From DATIKM01 sp035477595 (GTDB lineage: Bacteria; Armatimonadota; Chthonomonadetes; Chthonomonadales; CAJBBX01), in the NCBI GenBank assembly GCA_035477595.1, contig DATIKM010000028.1:36892-100891 (forward strand): a DNA stretch of 64,000 nt. The letters are read 5' to 3'. The position numbers and the translations under genes were made by a program. Positions 52,357-61,290 of this stretch are shown in pieces (the first letter of the stretch is position 1; the number at the start of each line of letters is the position of its first letter). Under the pieces are notes generated by a model. It was not told the origin of the DNA. It saw only the letters and a list, made by a program, of their open reading frames with translations, and made no database searches.

Positions 52357-54017
52357 TCGAGTGCCGCGACGCGCTGGTCACCGTGACCACACCGGCCCTG
52401 AAGGCGATCTTCGACCGCGGTTGGCTGGTCTCGCTCCGGTGTGGCGTGACCGGCGAAGTCTGGGTGGACGCACCCGCGCCAGATGCCTCGGCGCTCCAGA
52501 TCGTCCACGTTCCGGACGACGCGGTGGACGTCGCGGACCGGCGGTCCGGTCGGGTGGAGGTCATCGCTCTCTCGCCGTCACGGGCCCAGGTACGGTTCCA
52601 TGGCTGGGATGCGGACGGCGTGCTCGACGTCGGCGTGGACGAGGCGACCGGCGAGGTCCTCGTCGAGCCAGCCGCCAGCAGCGCCAGGCCGGGCGTGCTT
52701 GCGTGCCGCTGGCGCCTTCCGCGCGTGCGCCCGGGGCTGGACCTAGTGGCGCCCTTCTTCCAGGGAGTGCGCCTGCCGCCCGGCGATCCGCTGCTCCAGC
52801 GTCGCTGGACATGGCCGCAGTGGTGGGAGGCGGGCCTCGCGATCCTGCAGGGAGGGAATGGCGGATGGTGGGTGCACTGCCGTGACGTTCGCTACCGTCA
52901 CAAGGCCCTGCACATCGCGGATGGCGCGCTGGCCCTGGACACCGAGGCCTATGGGCCCGTGGACTGCAACCGTGCTTCCGGCGGTCTCGCCTGGCGCATC
53001 GGAGTGCACACGGGAGGCTGGCACGAGGCGGCGGAGAAGTACCGTCGGTGGCTGTGGGGTGCCTACGGGCTGGGCCGGCAAGAGAGCCGGCGCAAGCCGT
53101 GGCAATCGGACATACGGCTCGCGCTCTGCTGGTACAACGGCGACATCGAGGTCCTCGAAGCCCTTGCAGAAGCTGTGGATCCGCGCGCGACCCTCATTCA
53201 CTTCTCCGCATGGCGCACCGACCGGTATGACCAGAACTACCCCGACTACGTGGCCTCGCAGGAGGCGCTTAAGGCATTCGAGCGCGCGAGCGCGTTGGGC
53301 TTCCACGTGATGCCGCACTGCAATGCCGTCGACATGGACCCGACCAACCCCGCCTATGCGCTCGTGCGCGACTTCGTGTATCGCGATGTAGTGAGCGGTC
53401 GAGCGCTTGGATGGGCGTGGGACCCCGCGGCTGGAGGGATGGACGTTCCGAACTCGGGGCGCGCGCTGCAGGAGAACCGGAGCCGCAACGTCATGGTGAA
53501 GGTGCACCCCGGGCTCTCGCTGTGGCGCTCCCTGCTGGCGGAGCGCGTACAGCGCGCCGTGCGGCAGACCGGGACGGACGCCGTTTTCCTCGACGTGACG
53601 CTCTGCAGCCACAACCTGCGCGAGAGTCTGGTAGAGGGAACGACGTCCACCGAGGGGATGGGGCGCCTCATCGACGAGATCTCACAGATCGATGGGGGGC
53701 TCGCGGTCGGAGGAGAGGGGCTGAACGAGATCACCATGCAGGCGCATTCATTCGCGCAGGTGCACCTCTTCACGAGCTGGCAGCGGAACTGCGAGGGGCT
53801 GGCCCGGACAGGAGGCTGCGATCTCAACGCGCGCCTCTTCGGCCGGCTCTGCCGGACGATCGGGTACAGCGGCCTCGGTGGCCGCACGGATGATGAAGAG
53901 CTCCGGATGCGGCTGCACGAGGAGCACGGGGCCATACCCACCATCACGGTGGGCTCGGCTGAGGACATACGCCATCCGACCCGTGCGGTACGGCGCGCCC
54001 TTGAGGGGGCCCGTTAG
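52353..54017 (+). CDS. DUF6259 glycoside-hydrolase-like protein
   Basis: Protein of 554 aa. N-terminal beta-sandwich (about 1-240) followed by a TIM-barrel-like domain (about 255-520) with RLALCWYNGD, HFSAWRTDRYDQNYPDY, GFHVMPHCNAVDMDPTNP, VFLDVTLCSHN and GGLAVGGEGLNE. The barrel resembles GH-clan proteins annotated DUF6259; candidate catalytic acids are the Asp in FLDVT and the Glu in GGEGLNE. No signal peptide. GTG start overlaps the previous stop by 4 bases. It ends in a 4-base overlap with the convergent URO-D gene. Confidence 0.72.
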   Translation: MIECRDALVTVTTPALKAIFDRGWLVSLRCGVTGEVWVDAPAPDASALQIVHVPDDAVDVADRRSGRVEVIALSPSRAQVRFHGWDADGVLDVGVDEATGEVLVEPAASSARPGVLACRWRLPRVRPGLDLVAPFFQGVRLPPGDPLLQRRWTWPQWWEAGLAILQGGNGGWWVHCRDVRYRHKALHIADGALALDTEAYGPVDCNRASGGLAWRIGVHTGGWHEAAEKYRRWLWGAYGLGRQESRRKPWQSDIRLALCWYNGDIEVLEALAEAVDPRATLIHFSAWRTDRYDQNYPDYVASQEALKAFERASALGFHVMPHCNAVDMDPTNPAYALVRDFVYRDVVSGRALGWAWDPAAGGMDVPNSGRALQENRSRNVMVKVHPGLSLWRSLLAERVQRAVRQTGTDAVFLDVTLCSHNLRESLVEGTTSTEGMGRLIDEISQIDGGLAVGGEGLNEITMQAHSFAQVHLFTSWQRNCEGLARTGGCDLNARLFGRLCRTIGYSGLGGRTDDEELRMRLHEEHGAIPTITVGSAEDIRHPTRAVRRALEGAR

Positions 54018-54997
54018 GCACCAGGCCGGCTGGTCATCCTAACCAGCAGCCTCCGGTAGTAGGCGTAGTGTTCGAAGGGGATGTCGGGCCGCACCCGCCC
54101 GTCCGCGAGCGGGATGAAGCCGCCGTCGGCCAGCAGCGGCGGGAGCAGGGCTTCCATCTCGGCCCGGATGGCGTCGGGCCCGAGCCGCACCGCATCCAGG
54201 TCTATGCCTCCGATGAGGCGCAGATCGCGCCCGAACTCGCGGCGCAGCGCACGATAGTCCATCGCCTCCGGGTTGGCCTCGCACGCCCAGAGGCAGTTGA
54301 TCCCGGCATCGAGCGCAGACCGGATGAGCAGCCTCGCGTTCGCAAAGGTCAGCAGGATGAGGTTGGGCACCCCGCGTCGTCGCAGGACCTCGATCACGGG
54401 TCCGTAGCTTGCGAGCACGAAGCGGGCATAGTCGTCGGGGCCGATGAGCGGCCGGTCATTGCCACCGATCGGCTCCGAGATGATCGCGCAGTCGATCTCG
54501 ACGTCGTCGAGCGTCCGCTCCACGAGCGCTGCGCTGAAGTCACCAAAGGCGTCGAGGATCGCGTGGGCGAGTGCGGGGTTGTCGCGCAGCAGCAGCACCA
54601 CCTCCTCGAACCGCTCCCAGCCGTCCACGCCCATCGTCAGGAAGAAGCCGCGATGGACCTGCATCTCGAGGACGTGGTCGCGGCGCCGCCACGCCTCCAC
54701 CATCGCGTTCCAGTCGGCCGGCCGGCGGGAGGGGTCGGCTGGGTCCAGGAGCTTACGGAGGCGCGACACCTCCCGCAGCGAACGCGGCCACCGGTCGACG
54801 GCCGGGTGCGGCTCGAGGGAGAGCGGGAGGCGCTCGCGCGCGTCGGTGGGGAACATCGTGCCGATGTCCGCAGACGCAGGGAGGCCCTGTGCGCGCCATA
54901 TGTCGAGCACATCGTCGCGTATCCCTTCATCGAGGATGGGCACCCGGTCCGGCGAACCCATCGAAAGGGTAGTCAGGAAGCGCTCGCGGGAGGTCAT
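54014..54997 (-). CDS. Uroporphyrinogen decarboxylase (URO-D) family protein
   Basis: Protein of 327 aa with the URO-D-like TIM barrel: MTSRERFLTTLSMGSPDRVP opening (compare R-E-R-x-x-x-A-L/L-N-x-x-x-x-D-x-x-P), GGNDRPLIGPDDY and NCLWACEANPEAMDYRAL, then LIGGIDLDAV and HYAYYRRLL. The family includes methyl-transferases for corrinoid proteins (MtaA, CmuA), and the true HemE motifs are not present, so a heme role is unlikely. ATG at 54997. Divergent from apgM. Confidence 0.78.
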   Translation of the reverse strand: MTSRERFLTTLSMGSPDRVPILDEGIRDDVLDIWRAQGLPASADIGTMFPTDARERLPLSLEPHPAVDRWPRSLREVSRLRKLLDPADPSRRPADWNAMVEAWRRRDHVLEMQVHRGFFLTMGVDGWERFEEVVLLLRDNPALAHAILDAFGDFSAALVERTLDDVEIDCAIISEPIGGNDRPLIGPDDYARFVLASYGPVIEVLRRRGVPNLILLTFANARLLIRSALDAGINCLWACEANPEAMDYRALRREFGRDLRLIGGIDLDAVRLGPDAIRAEMEALLPPLLADGGFIPLADGRVRPDIPFEHYAYYRRLLVRMTSRPGA

Positions 54998-55075
54998 GCT
55001 CGAGCCTTGGCTGGGAATGGATACCGGTGTGGCTCCCCGGTTCGGCCTCAGCAGTCGTGGCTCCTGCAAGCGCAT

Positions 55076-55105
55076 TTGCCGGTCTCGCGGTTCGCGGGTT
55101 ATACT
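55076..55105 (+). promoter_or_regulatory. Candidate promoter of apgM
   Basis: TTGCCG (55076-55081), 18 bases, TATACT (55100-55105), about 45 bases before the TTG start of apgM. Confidence 0.4.
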
Positions 55106-55149
55106 CCGTTGCCCGGCGCCCCCCGAGCGCCGCATGGGGGAGGGGATCG

Positions 55150-56331
55150 TTGAAGTACGTGTTGCTCGTGCCGGACGGGATGGCCGATGACCCGGTGCTG
55201 GAGCTCGGCGGGCGTACCCCGCTCGAGGCGGCTAGCACCCCCACCCTCGACCGGCTGGCCCGACACGGTGAGGTGGGCTCGGTGCAAGTGACCCCTCCCG
55301 GCATGTACCCCGGGTCGGACGCCGCGAACATGGCGCTGATGGGGTACGACCCGCGTGAGTACTACACGGGGCGCGGCCCTGTCGAGGCAGCCGCGATGGG
55401 CGTGGCCGTGGGCGCACGCGATGTGGCCTTCCGTTGCTCCATCGTGACGACAGATGGCGAGCGACTGACGGACTACTGCGCCGGGCACATCACCACCCCC
55501 GAAGCGCACGCGCTGCTGGAGCACGCGGCAAGCCGTATAGGCGAACCACGGATGCGCTTCTGTCCCGGCGTGTCCTATCGGCACGTCATCGTCGTACAGG
55601 ACGGCTCTGATGCGGTCACCACCCATGAGCCTCACGAGAACATGGGTCGGCCGATCCGCGAGATGCTGCCAGCGGGCGCCGACGAAGCGCTGCTGCGACG
55701 CCTCATCCTGAGCTCTCTCGAACTGCTGAGTGACCACCCCGTCAACGTCGTGCGTCGGGAGCGCGGTCTGCCGCCGGGGAACTTGCTGTGGCCCTGGGGA
55801 CAGGGCCGCACGCCAGTGCTTCCGCCGTTCAAGGTCCTGCACGGCGTGACCGGAGCCGTCGTCGCTGGCGTCGACGTTGTGAAGGGCCTTGGCATGCTCG
55901 CGGGCCTCGAGGTACTCGATGTGCCAGGGGTCACGGGAGACTTCGACAACGACTACGTCGCGCAGGGAACGGCGGCCGCGGAGGCGCTGCGGGGCCACGA
56001 CTTCGTGTTGGTGCATGTCGAGGCGCCGGACGAGGCGGGCCATGTGGGCAGCATTGCCGAGAAGGTGCGGGCGCTGGAGAGCGTGGACAGCCTGCTTCTC
56101 GAAGCCCTCCTGAAGGGCCTGCGAGGGGTGGACTTCCGCCTTTTGGTGGTCCCGGACCATGCGACACCGGTCGCCACGCGCGGGCATCGGGCCGGATGGA
56201 TGCCGTACCTGCTCTACGGGTCAGACGAGACTCAGGCGAGTGGGATGCCGTTTCACGAGCGTGCGGCGATGGCCTCCCCCCACCGAGTAGAAGAGGGGCG
56301 CCAGCTCATCGGCCGGCTGCTCCGTGGCTAG
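55150..56331 (+). CDS. apgM: Cofactor-independent phosphoglycerate mutase, archaeal type
   Basis: Alkaline-phosphatase-superfamily mutase of 393 aa interconverting 2- and 3-phosphoglycerate. Metal-site and nucleophile motifs: LVPDGMADDP at the start, PGSDAANMALMGYDP with the Ser nucleophile, HEPHENMGRP, LVHVEAPDEAGHVGS and VVPDHATPVATRGH. Start at TTG 55150 with GGGGGAGGGG upstream; the longer frame to 55027 covers the promoter. aPGAM enzymes also occur in several bacterial phyla. Confidence 0.93.
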   Translation: MKYVLLVPDGMADDPVLELGGRTPLEAASTPTLDRLARHGEVGSVQVTPPGMYPGSDAANMALMGYDPREYYTGRGPVEAAAMGVAVGARDVAFRCSIVTTDGERLTDYCAGHITTPEAHALLEHAASRIGEPRMRFCPGVSYRHVIVVQDGSDAVTTHEPHENMGRPIREMLPAGADEALLRRLILSSLELLSDHPVNVVRRERGLPPGNLLWPWGQGRTPVLPPFKVLHGVTGAVVAGVDVVKGLGMLAGLEVLDVPGVTGDFDNDYVAQGTAAAEALRGHDFVLVHVEAPDEAGHVGSIAEKVRALESVDSLLLEALLKGLRGVDFRLLVVPDHATPVATRGHRAGWMPYLLYGSDETQASGMPFHERAAMASPHRVEEGRQLIGRLLRG

Positions 56332-56361
56332 ATGCTCGCGGCTTGTTGTGTGACGCTGGAC

Positions 56362-56372
56362 TGTGCGATAAT
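56362..56372 (+). promoter_or_regulatory. Candidate extended -10 of the GAF-protein gene
   Basis: TGC followed by GATAAT (56367-56372) about 22 bases before the ATG; TTGTTG at 56343-56348 could serve as a weak -35. Confidence 0.4.
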
Positions 56373-56393
56373 GCCTCCGGAGGTCGGTACGCC

Positions 56394-58409
56394 ATGCAGG
56401 CCAGCGAACCCGCGGCGACCCGAGCGGACCCGCCAGACGCCCCCGCCCTCCGGCGCGTGCTGCGGCTTCTCGCCTCGGATGCCTCGGGGCGAGAGGTGCT
56501 GGAGGCGATCGCCGAGGCAGCGTGCGAGCTTACCGGGGCGTCCAGCACCGCGGTGGGCCTCCGCGAGGGTGCTGACTCCGTTCTAGACTTCGTGGCGGTC
56601 GCGGGCCGCAGCCGCGAGGATGTGGTCGGCCTGCAGATCCGTGTCGATGAGTCCGTCGCGGAGGGCGCTCTGGCCAGTGGCCAGGCGGCGCTGGCGGGCG
56701 GTGCCCGCGGCGCGGCGGTGGCGCCCGTTTTGCGCGGCGGCGTGGCCGTTGGGGCTCTGATCGCGCTGCCGGGAGACGACGGGCGCGCCTTCGACTCGGC
56801 GGACCTCGACGGCCTCCGGTCCTTGGGGGACTGCGTCGCACTCGCCCTGGAGCGCGACGCGGCCAGGCGCCTGCAGGCGGAGCAGAGGCGCGAGCTCGAC
56901 GTGCTCTACGATGCCACGGCGGCACTGAGCGGCAGCCTCAACGTTCAGGAACTGCTCGACGCCTCGCTCGACTCCGTGTGCCGGCGTCTGCAGCATCAGT
57001 CTGCGGCCCTGTTCCTCCTGAACGACGACCGCACCCACCTGTTCGTCGCCTCCGGGCGGAACCTCTCGGCGGAGGGCCGCGATATCCAGCTTGCGGCGGA
57101 CAGCGCACTTCCCTCGTCCGTTCTGGGGTCCGGCGAGCCCGTCCTCGTGGGTGACTGCGACGGCAGCCCCGACCTCGCGCCGCTGGTGTCTGCCGAGAGT
57201 GCGCGGTCGGCCATTGTCGCACCGGTCAGCACCCGCAGCGGCGCGATAGGCCTCATCGTCCTGGCTAGCAACCAGCCCCAGGCGTTCACGGTGGACGATG
57301 CACGACTGGTCACCGCCGTCGGGGCGGTCGCCGGCGCCTCTATCCATAACGCGTGGAGCTATGAGGAGGCGATGCGCAAGGCGGAGGAGGCCGCCGCGCT
57401 GTTCGAGCTTACTCAGCGGGTCAACGCGAGCCTGGACGCAGCGGACACGCTCGAGTTTGTGAGCCAGAGCGTGATGAACCTCCTGAACGTGGATGGCTGT
57501 GCGGTCATGCTGAGCGACCGAACGGACGACCGCCTGACGGTGCGTGCGAGCCATGGCCTCGACGCGGAGCGACTGCGGCGGATCCGGCCGCGCGTTGGCG
57601 ATGGCATCGCCGGATGGGTCTGCGCGTGGTTGACGCCAACCGCCGTGGCGGACGTTGCCGCGGACGCGCGCAACGCATCGGCGCCGCTGCACCAGGAGGG
57701 GATTGCCTCTCTCCTCTGCGTGCCGGTGGCGGTGCGGGAGGATGCCGTGGGCGTCCTCCTGGCCACCTCCGCGAGGCGGCGCCTGTTCACGGTGGCCGAG
57801 ATGGAACTGCTCTACACGATCGCCAACCTTGCAGCAGCCTCGCTGGTGAACGCGGACCTCTACACCGAAGCCCGCGCTCGCGCTTCGCAGATGCGGCGCT
57901 ACTTCATGCGGGTCGCCCCGGCCATCGCGCGCAAGGTGGAGGCCGCCGCCATGCCGCAGGTCATGGTGGACCTCTCCGCCGGAATGCTGCGCGCCGACCG
58001 CTGCGCCCTCTATCGGGTCCGCGATGATGTGGTGCACCTGGAGTGCGCCACGGGCTTCCGTCCTTCCGCGCCGCCAGACGCCTCCATGGCGGTCGGGCAG
58101 GGATTGGCTGGATGGGTGGCGCGTCGCGGCAAGCCTCTCGCGGTCGCGTCCGTCGCGGGCGATCCACGCGCGGCTGCCCACCGGTGGCTGGAGCGCGACC
58201 GCGTTGCGTCCTACCTTGGCGTTCCGCTGAAGCGCAGGCATCGTACGGTAGCGGTCGTGGAGGTCTTCACGGTGGAACCGCGCGCCTATGCGGACGAAGA
58301 GGTGAGGATGCTGGTGCAGTTCGCACGTCGGGCAGGTGTCGTCGACTGCCTGGACGACAGGCCAGACGGCGATGCGGAGCCGAGCGGTCCCTTACCCGCA
58401 AAGGTATAA
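56394..58409 (+). CDS. Four-GAF-domain sensory protein without an output domain
   Basis: Protein of 671 aa, essentially four GAF domains in a row (about 22-157, 175-325, 345-490 and 505-655), each with the GAF pattern such as VAPVSTRSGAIGLIVLA, LLCVPVAVREDAVGVLLA and YLGVPLKRRHRTVAVVEVF. Short helical linkers join them (EEAMRKAEEAAALFELTQ, ARASQMRRYFMRV). No histidine kinase, GGDEF, EAL or phosphatase follows. GGAGG lies 10 bases before the ATG. Ligands unknown. A partner must provide output, if it signals. Confidence 0.85.
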   Translation: MQASEPAATRADPPDAPALRRVLRLLASDASGREVLEAIAEAACELTGASSTAVGLREGADSVLDFVAVAGRSREDVVGLQIRVDESVAEGALASGQAALAGGARGAAVAPVLRGGVAVGALIALPGDDGRAFDSADLDGLRSLGDCVALALERDAARRLQAEQRRELDVLYDATAALSGSLNVQELLDASLDSVCRRLQHQSAALFLLNDDRTHLFVASGRNLSAEGRDIQLAADSALPSSVLGSGEPVLVGDCDGSPDLAPLVSAESARSAIVAPVSTRSGAIGLIVLASNQPQAFTVDDARLVTAVGAVAGASIHNAWSYEEAMRKAEEAAALFELTQRVNASLDAADTLEFVSQSVMNLLNVDGCAVMLSDRTDDRLTVRASHGLDAERLRRIRPRVGDGIAGWVCAWLTPTAVADVAADARNASAPLHQEGIASLLCVPVAVREDAVGVLLATSARRRLFTVAEMELLYTIANLAAASLVNADLYTEARARASQMRRYFMRVAPAIARKVEAAAMPQVMVDLSAGMLRADRCALYRVRDDVVHLECATGFRPSAPPDASMAVGQGLAGWVARRGKPLAVASVAGDPRAAAHRWLERDRVASYLGVPLKRRHRTVAVVEVFTVEPRAYADEEVRMLVQFARRAGVVDCLDDRPDGDAEPSGPLPAKV

Positions 58410-58410
58410 T
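58405..58410 (+). promoter_or_regulatory. Candidate -10 of trxB
   Basis: TATAAT at 58405-58410 overlaps the stop codon of the GAF gene and lies about 52 bases before the trxB ATG. No clear -35. Confidence 0.35.
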
Positions 58411-58462
58411 GCGAAGGTCTCAGTCTGTCGCCAGCTGGTGCGTGGAGGATGGTGCCGATCCG

Positions 58463-59467
58463 ATGACTGATCCGTCAGGCGTTCGACCGCTGGTAATCCT
58501 GGGCAGCGGACCGGCTGGCTATACCGCCGCGCTCTACGCGGCCCGCGCCAATCTGGAGCCTGTGCTGGTTGATGGCGGCGTCGGCCAGGGGCAGACCCTG
58601 CAGGGGCAGGGCGGGCAGCTGACCATAACCGGGGAGGTGGAGAACTACCCGGGTTTTGAGCACGGGATTCCGGGCCCGGAGCTGATGCTGCGCATGCGGC
58701 AGCAGGTCGCGCGCTTCGGCGTGGAGTTCGTGGAGGACCTCGCCACCGAGGTCTGCCTGTCCGAGCGGCCGTTGCGTGTCGTCGCGGCAGGGGCGGAACA
58801 CCGGTGCCGCGTCCTGATTGTGGCCACCGGTGCCTCGGCGCGCTGGCTGGGGATCGATGCCGAGAAGCCCGTCTGGGAGGGCGGATTGGGGGGCGCTGGC
58901 ATATCTGCGTGCGCAACATGCGATGGCGCACTGCCGGCATTCCGCAACCGGGAGGTCGCCGTAGTCGGTGGCGGAGACACGGCGGTGGAGGAGGCGCTCT
59001 ACCTCACGCATTTCGCAAGCAAGGTCTACGTGATCCACCGGCGGGATGCTCTGCGCGCCTCCAGGATCATGCAGCGCCGGCTGTTCGAGCATCCGAAGGT
59101 GGAGCCTGTCTGGAACAAGGTCGTAGTCGACGTGCAGGACCGGGACGCCAAGCGCGTCACCGCTGCGGTGCTCCGCGACACGCAGACCGAGGAGATCTCG
59201 AGCCTGCCGATCGCCGGCCTGTTCATCGCAATCGGCCACCGGCCCAACAGCCAGATCGTGGCAGGGCAGGTCGATGTCGACGAGAACGGCTACATCCGCA
59301 CGCACGACGACGTGCGGACGAGTGTGCCCGGCGTGTTCGCGTGCGGCGACGTGCAGGATCATCGGTACCGACAGGCGGTCACGGCTGCCGGGTCCGGATG
59401 CATGGCGGCTATCCAGGCGGAGAGGTTCCTGGCCGCTGTGGACGCCGGAGAGGTCCCGGACTGGTAG
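58463..59467 (+). CDS. trxB: Thioredoxin reductase
   Basis: NADPH-dependent flavoprotein of 334 aa that reduces thioredoxin. FAD motif ILGSGPAGYTAALYAARANL, redox pair Cys150-Cys153 in SACATCDGAL, NADPH motif VVGGGDTAVEEALYL with HRRDALRAS, and the second FAD site GVFACGDVQDHRYRQ. ATG 58463 fits the family's N-terminus; the frame runs further upstream inside the GAF gene. Followed by holB after 11 bases. Confidence 0.95.
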   Translation: MTDPSGVRPLVILGSGPAGYTAALYAARANLEPVLVDGGVGQGQTLQGQGGQLTITGEVENYPGFEHGIPGPELMLRMRQQVARFGVEFVEDLATEVCLSERPLRVVAAGAEHRCRVLIVATGASARWLGIDAEKPVWEGGLGGAGISACATCDGALPAFRNREVAVVGGGDTAVEEALYLTHFASKVYVIHRRDALRASRIMQRRLFEHPKVEPVWNKVVVDVQDRDAKRVTAAVLRDTQTEEISSLPIAGLFIAIGHRPNSQIVAGQVDVDENGYIRTHDDVRTSVPGVFACGDVQDHRYRQAVTAAGSGCMAAIQAERFLAAVDAGEVPDW

Positions 59468-59478
59468 GCGCACCGATC

Positions 59479-60648
59479 ATGGATGCTCGCGGCGGCTCTG
59501 GCTTCGGAGAACTGCTCGGGCTCGACGGTCCGGTGCGCGTCCTGAGGAATGCGCTCAGCCGCGAGCAGCTCGCGGCGACCTACCTTTTTGCCGGGCCCAC
59601 GGGAGTGGGCAAGACCGCCTTGGCGCAGGCATTCGCGAGGGCGGCAACGTGCCCGGCGCCCCGCCGCGACCCGTTCGACGGCTGCGGCGCCTGCGATTCG
59701 TGCAAGAGGGCCGACGCCGCAGCCCATCCGGAGATCCGCCTCGTGGCGCCGGCAGGTGAGTACACCCAGATCTGGCAGTTCTGGGACCGCCCCGGGCGGC
59801 CCTCCGGAGTGCTCTCGAGCACGCTGCAGTACGCCCCGGTGGTGGGCGCGCGGCGCGTGTATATCGTCGAGCGCGCCGACACGTTGATGGAGCCGGCCGC
59901 GAACAGCCTGCTGAAGACGCTCGAGGAGCCGCCGCGCTACGCTCTGTTCGTGCTACTGGCGCCGCATTCAGCGCGCGTACTGCCGACCATTCTGTCTCGG
60001 TCGCAGACGATCCGGCTGTCGCCGGTGCCGGTGGAGGACCTGGCCCGATACCTGTGTGAGGTGGCCGAAGTGGACGAGGCGCGCGCGCAGTCGCTCGCGG
60101 CGTGGTCTCAGGGGTGCACAGGCAGGGCGTTGCGGCTGGCAAGCAGCCCGCAGGAGATCGCGCGGCTGGACGCGGCGCTGAGCTTCGCGCTCACGGTGCC
60201 GACAGCGCGGCCTCTCGCCGCGCTGTCAATTGGAGAGCGCATCCGGCGCCTGGCGGCTGACTTCGGGGCAGAGGAGGCAGGCTCGGAGGTTGGCGACGAA
60301 CAGGTCGGAGCCGGCAGGGCGGACGTCGGGAGCGCGGGCGGTGGCAGGGAGCGCATGCAGCGCGGCGCGGTGGGGCTGGTGCTGGATGTTCTGGCAACGG
60401 CGTACCGGGATATGCTCGCAGCGTCCGCATCCGGCGCCGACGCCAGGCTGGTTCACGTGACTCATCGTGCCGAGATCGTGCGCGTCTCAGCCACGCGGCC
60501 TCCGGACGCGTGGGCCGACGACATCGAGACGCTCACTGAGGCGCGGCGTCGCGTAGACCAGATGGTTTCGCTCACCGCCCTGGCCGACTGGCTTTCGGTG
60601 CGGCTGGGCGGCGGCCCGACGGTCCCAGGGCGCGCGCCGGCCGCATAG
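59479..60648 (+). CDS. holB: DNA polymerase III subunit delta-prime
   Basis: Clamp-loader subunit of 389 aa. Walker A GPTGVGKT (39-46), zinc cysteines C58, C69, C72 and C75 (GCGACDSCK), Walker-B-like VYIVERADTL, SLLKTLEEPP (sensor region) and FVLLAPHSARVLPTILSRSQTI. An insertion rich in Gly, Glu and Ala occurs near residues 265-295. In many bacteria holB delta-prime proteins lack the P-loop; this one keeps it, as in Gram-positive HolB. DnaX would be the alternative, but it is longer. Confidence 0.88.
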   Translation: MDARGGSGFGELLGLDGPVRVLRNALSREQLAATYLFAGPTGVGKTALAQAFARAATCPAPRRDPFDGCGACDSCKRADAAAHPEIRLVAPAGEYTQIWQFWDRPGRPSGVLSSTLQYAPVVGARRVYIVERADTLMEPAANSLLKTLEEPPRYALFVLLAPHSARVLPTILSRSQTIRLSPVPVEDLARYLCEVAEVDEARAQSLAAWSQGCTGRALRLASSPQEIARLDAALSFALTVPTARPLAALSIGERIRRLAADFGAEEAGSEVGDEQVGAGRADVGSAGGGRERMQRGAVGLVLDVLATAYRDMLAASASGADARLVHVTHRAEIVRVSATRPPDAWADDIETLTEARRRVDQMVSLTALADWLSVRLGGGPTVPGRAPAA

Positions 60649-60661
60649 GGGAGGAGGGGCA

Positions 60662-61120
60662 GTGGCCTTGGCATCGCTGAAACTAGGGGACCGCGTGCGC
60701 GTCATCCGGCGCGAGACCACCGACGCAGACCGCAAGAGCGGTACGTACTACGCGCACTTCGGCGGCCTCGTGGGTGCGGTCCAGAAGGTGTACGGTCCGA
60801 GCGAGATCGCCGTCGATGTGGAGCACGAGACGCTTCCGTCCGAGATCCGCAAGCGCCACCTCGACATCCGCGATCAGATGAAGACGAAGTGGCTCGACGG
60901 CCTGTCGGAGGAAGGCCGAGGCAAGCTCACAGAGCGCGAGAAGGACTTCCACCTGCGGTACGTCATCCTTGTTGCCCAGGCGGACTTGGAGAACGCTGGT
61001 CCGCGTCCCGAGAAGAGTTCCGTGGCAGCGCCTGCGCCGTCGCGCGAAGCGCCGCGGAAGACGAGCGTGGATCTCGACGCTGCCGAGGAGGCGGAGATCC
61101 AGCGACGGTTGGCGCAATAG
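60662..61120 (+). CDS. Small protein with an SH3/KOW-like N-terminus
   Basis: Protein of 152 aa. The first 60 residues (LKLGDRVRVIRRE, YYAHFGGLVGAVQKVYGPSEIAVDVE) look like an SH3-like or KOW barrel; the rest is charged and probably disordered from about residue 115. GTG start with GGAGGAGG upstream, 13 bases after holB. I do not recognise a named family. Confidence 0.7.
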   Translation: MALASLKLGDRVRVIRRETTDADRKSGTYYAHFGGLVGAVQKVYGPSEIAVDVEHETLPSEIRKRHLDIRDQMKTKWLDGLSEEGRGKLTEREKDFHLRYVILVAQADLENAGPRPEKSSVAAPAPSREAPRKTSVDLDAAEEAEIQRRLAQ

Positions 61121-61290
61121 CCGGTCGCGCTCCGCTGACCGCCCCGGAGGCGGCTAGTGGGATGGGAGCGCTTTGCCTGCCGCGTGCCCGGAGGTCGCGA
61201 GGCGCCGCGGGCGTCAGGCAGCAGGGCGGATAGATAGCATACGGCGGTCGGCAGCACGTCATGCTCAGCCTGTGGGAGGGCTAGCCAACC

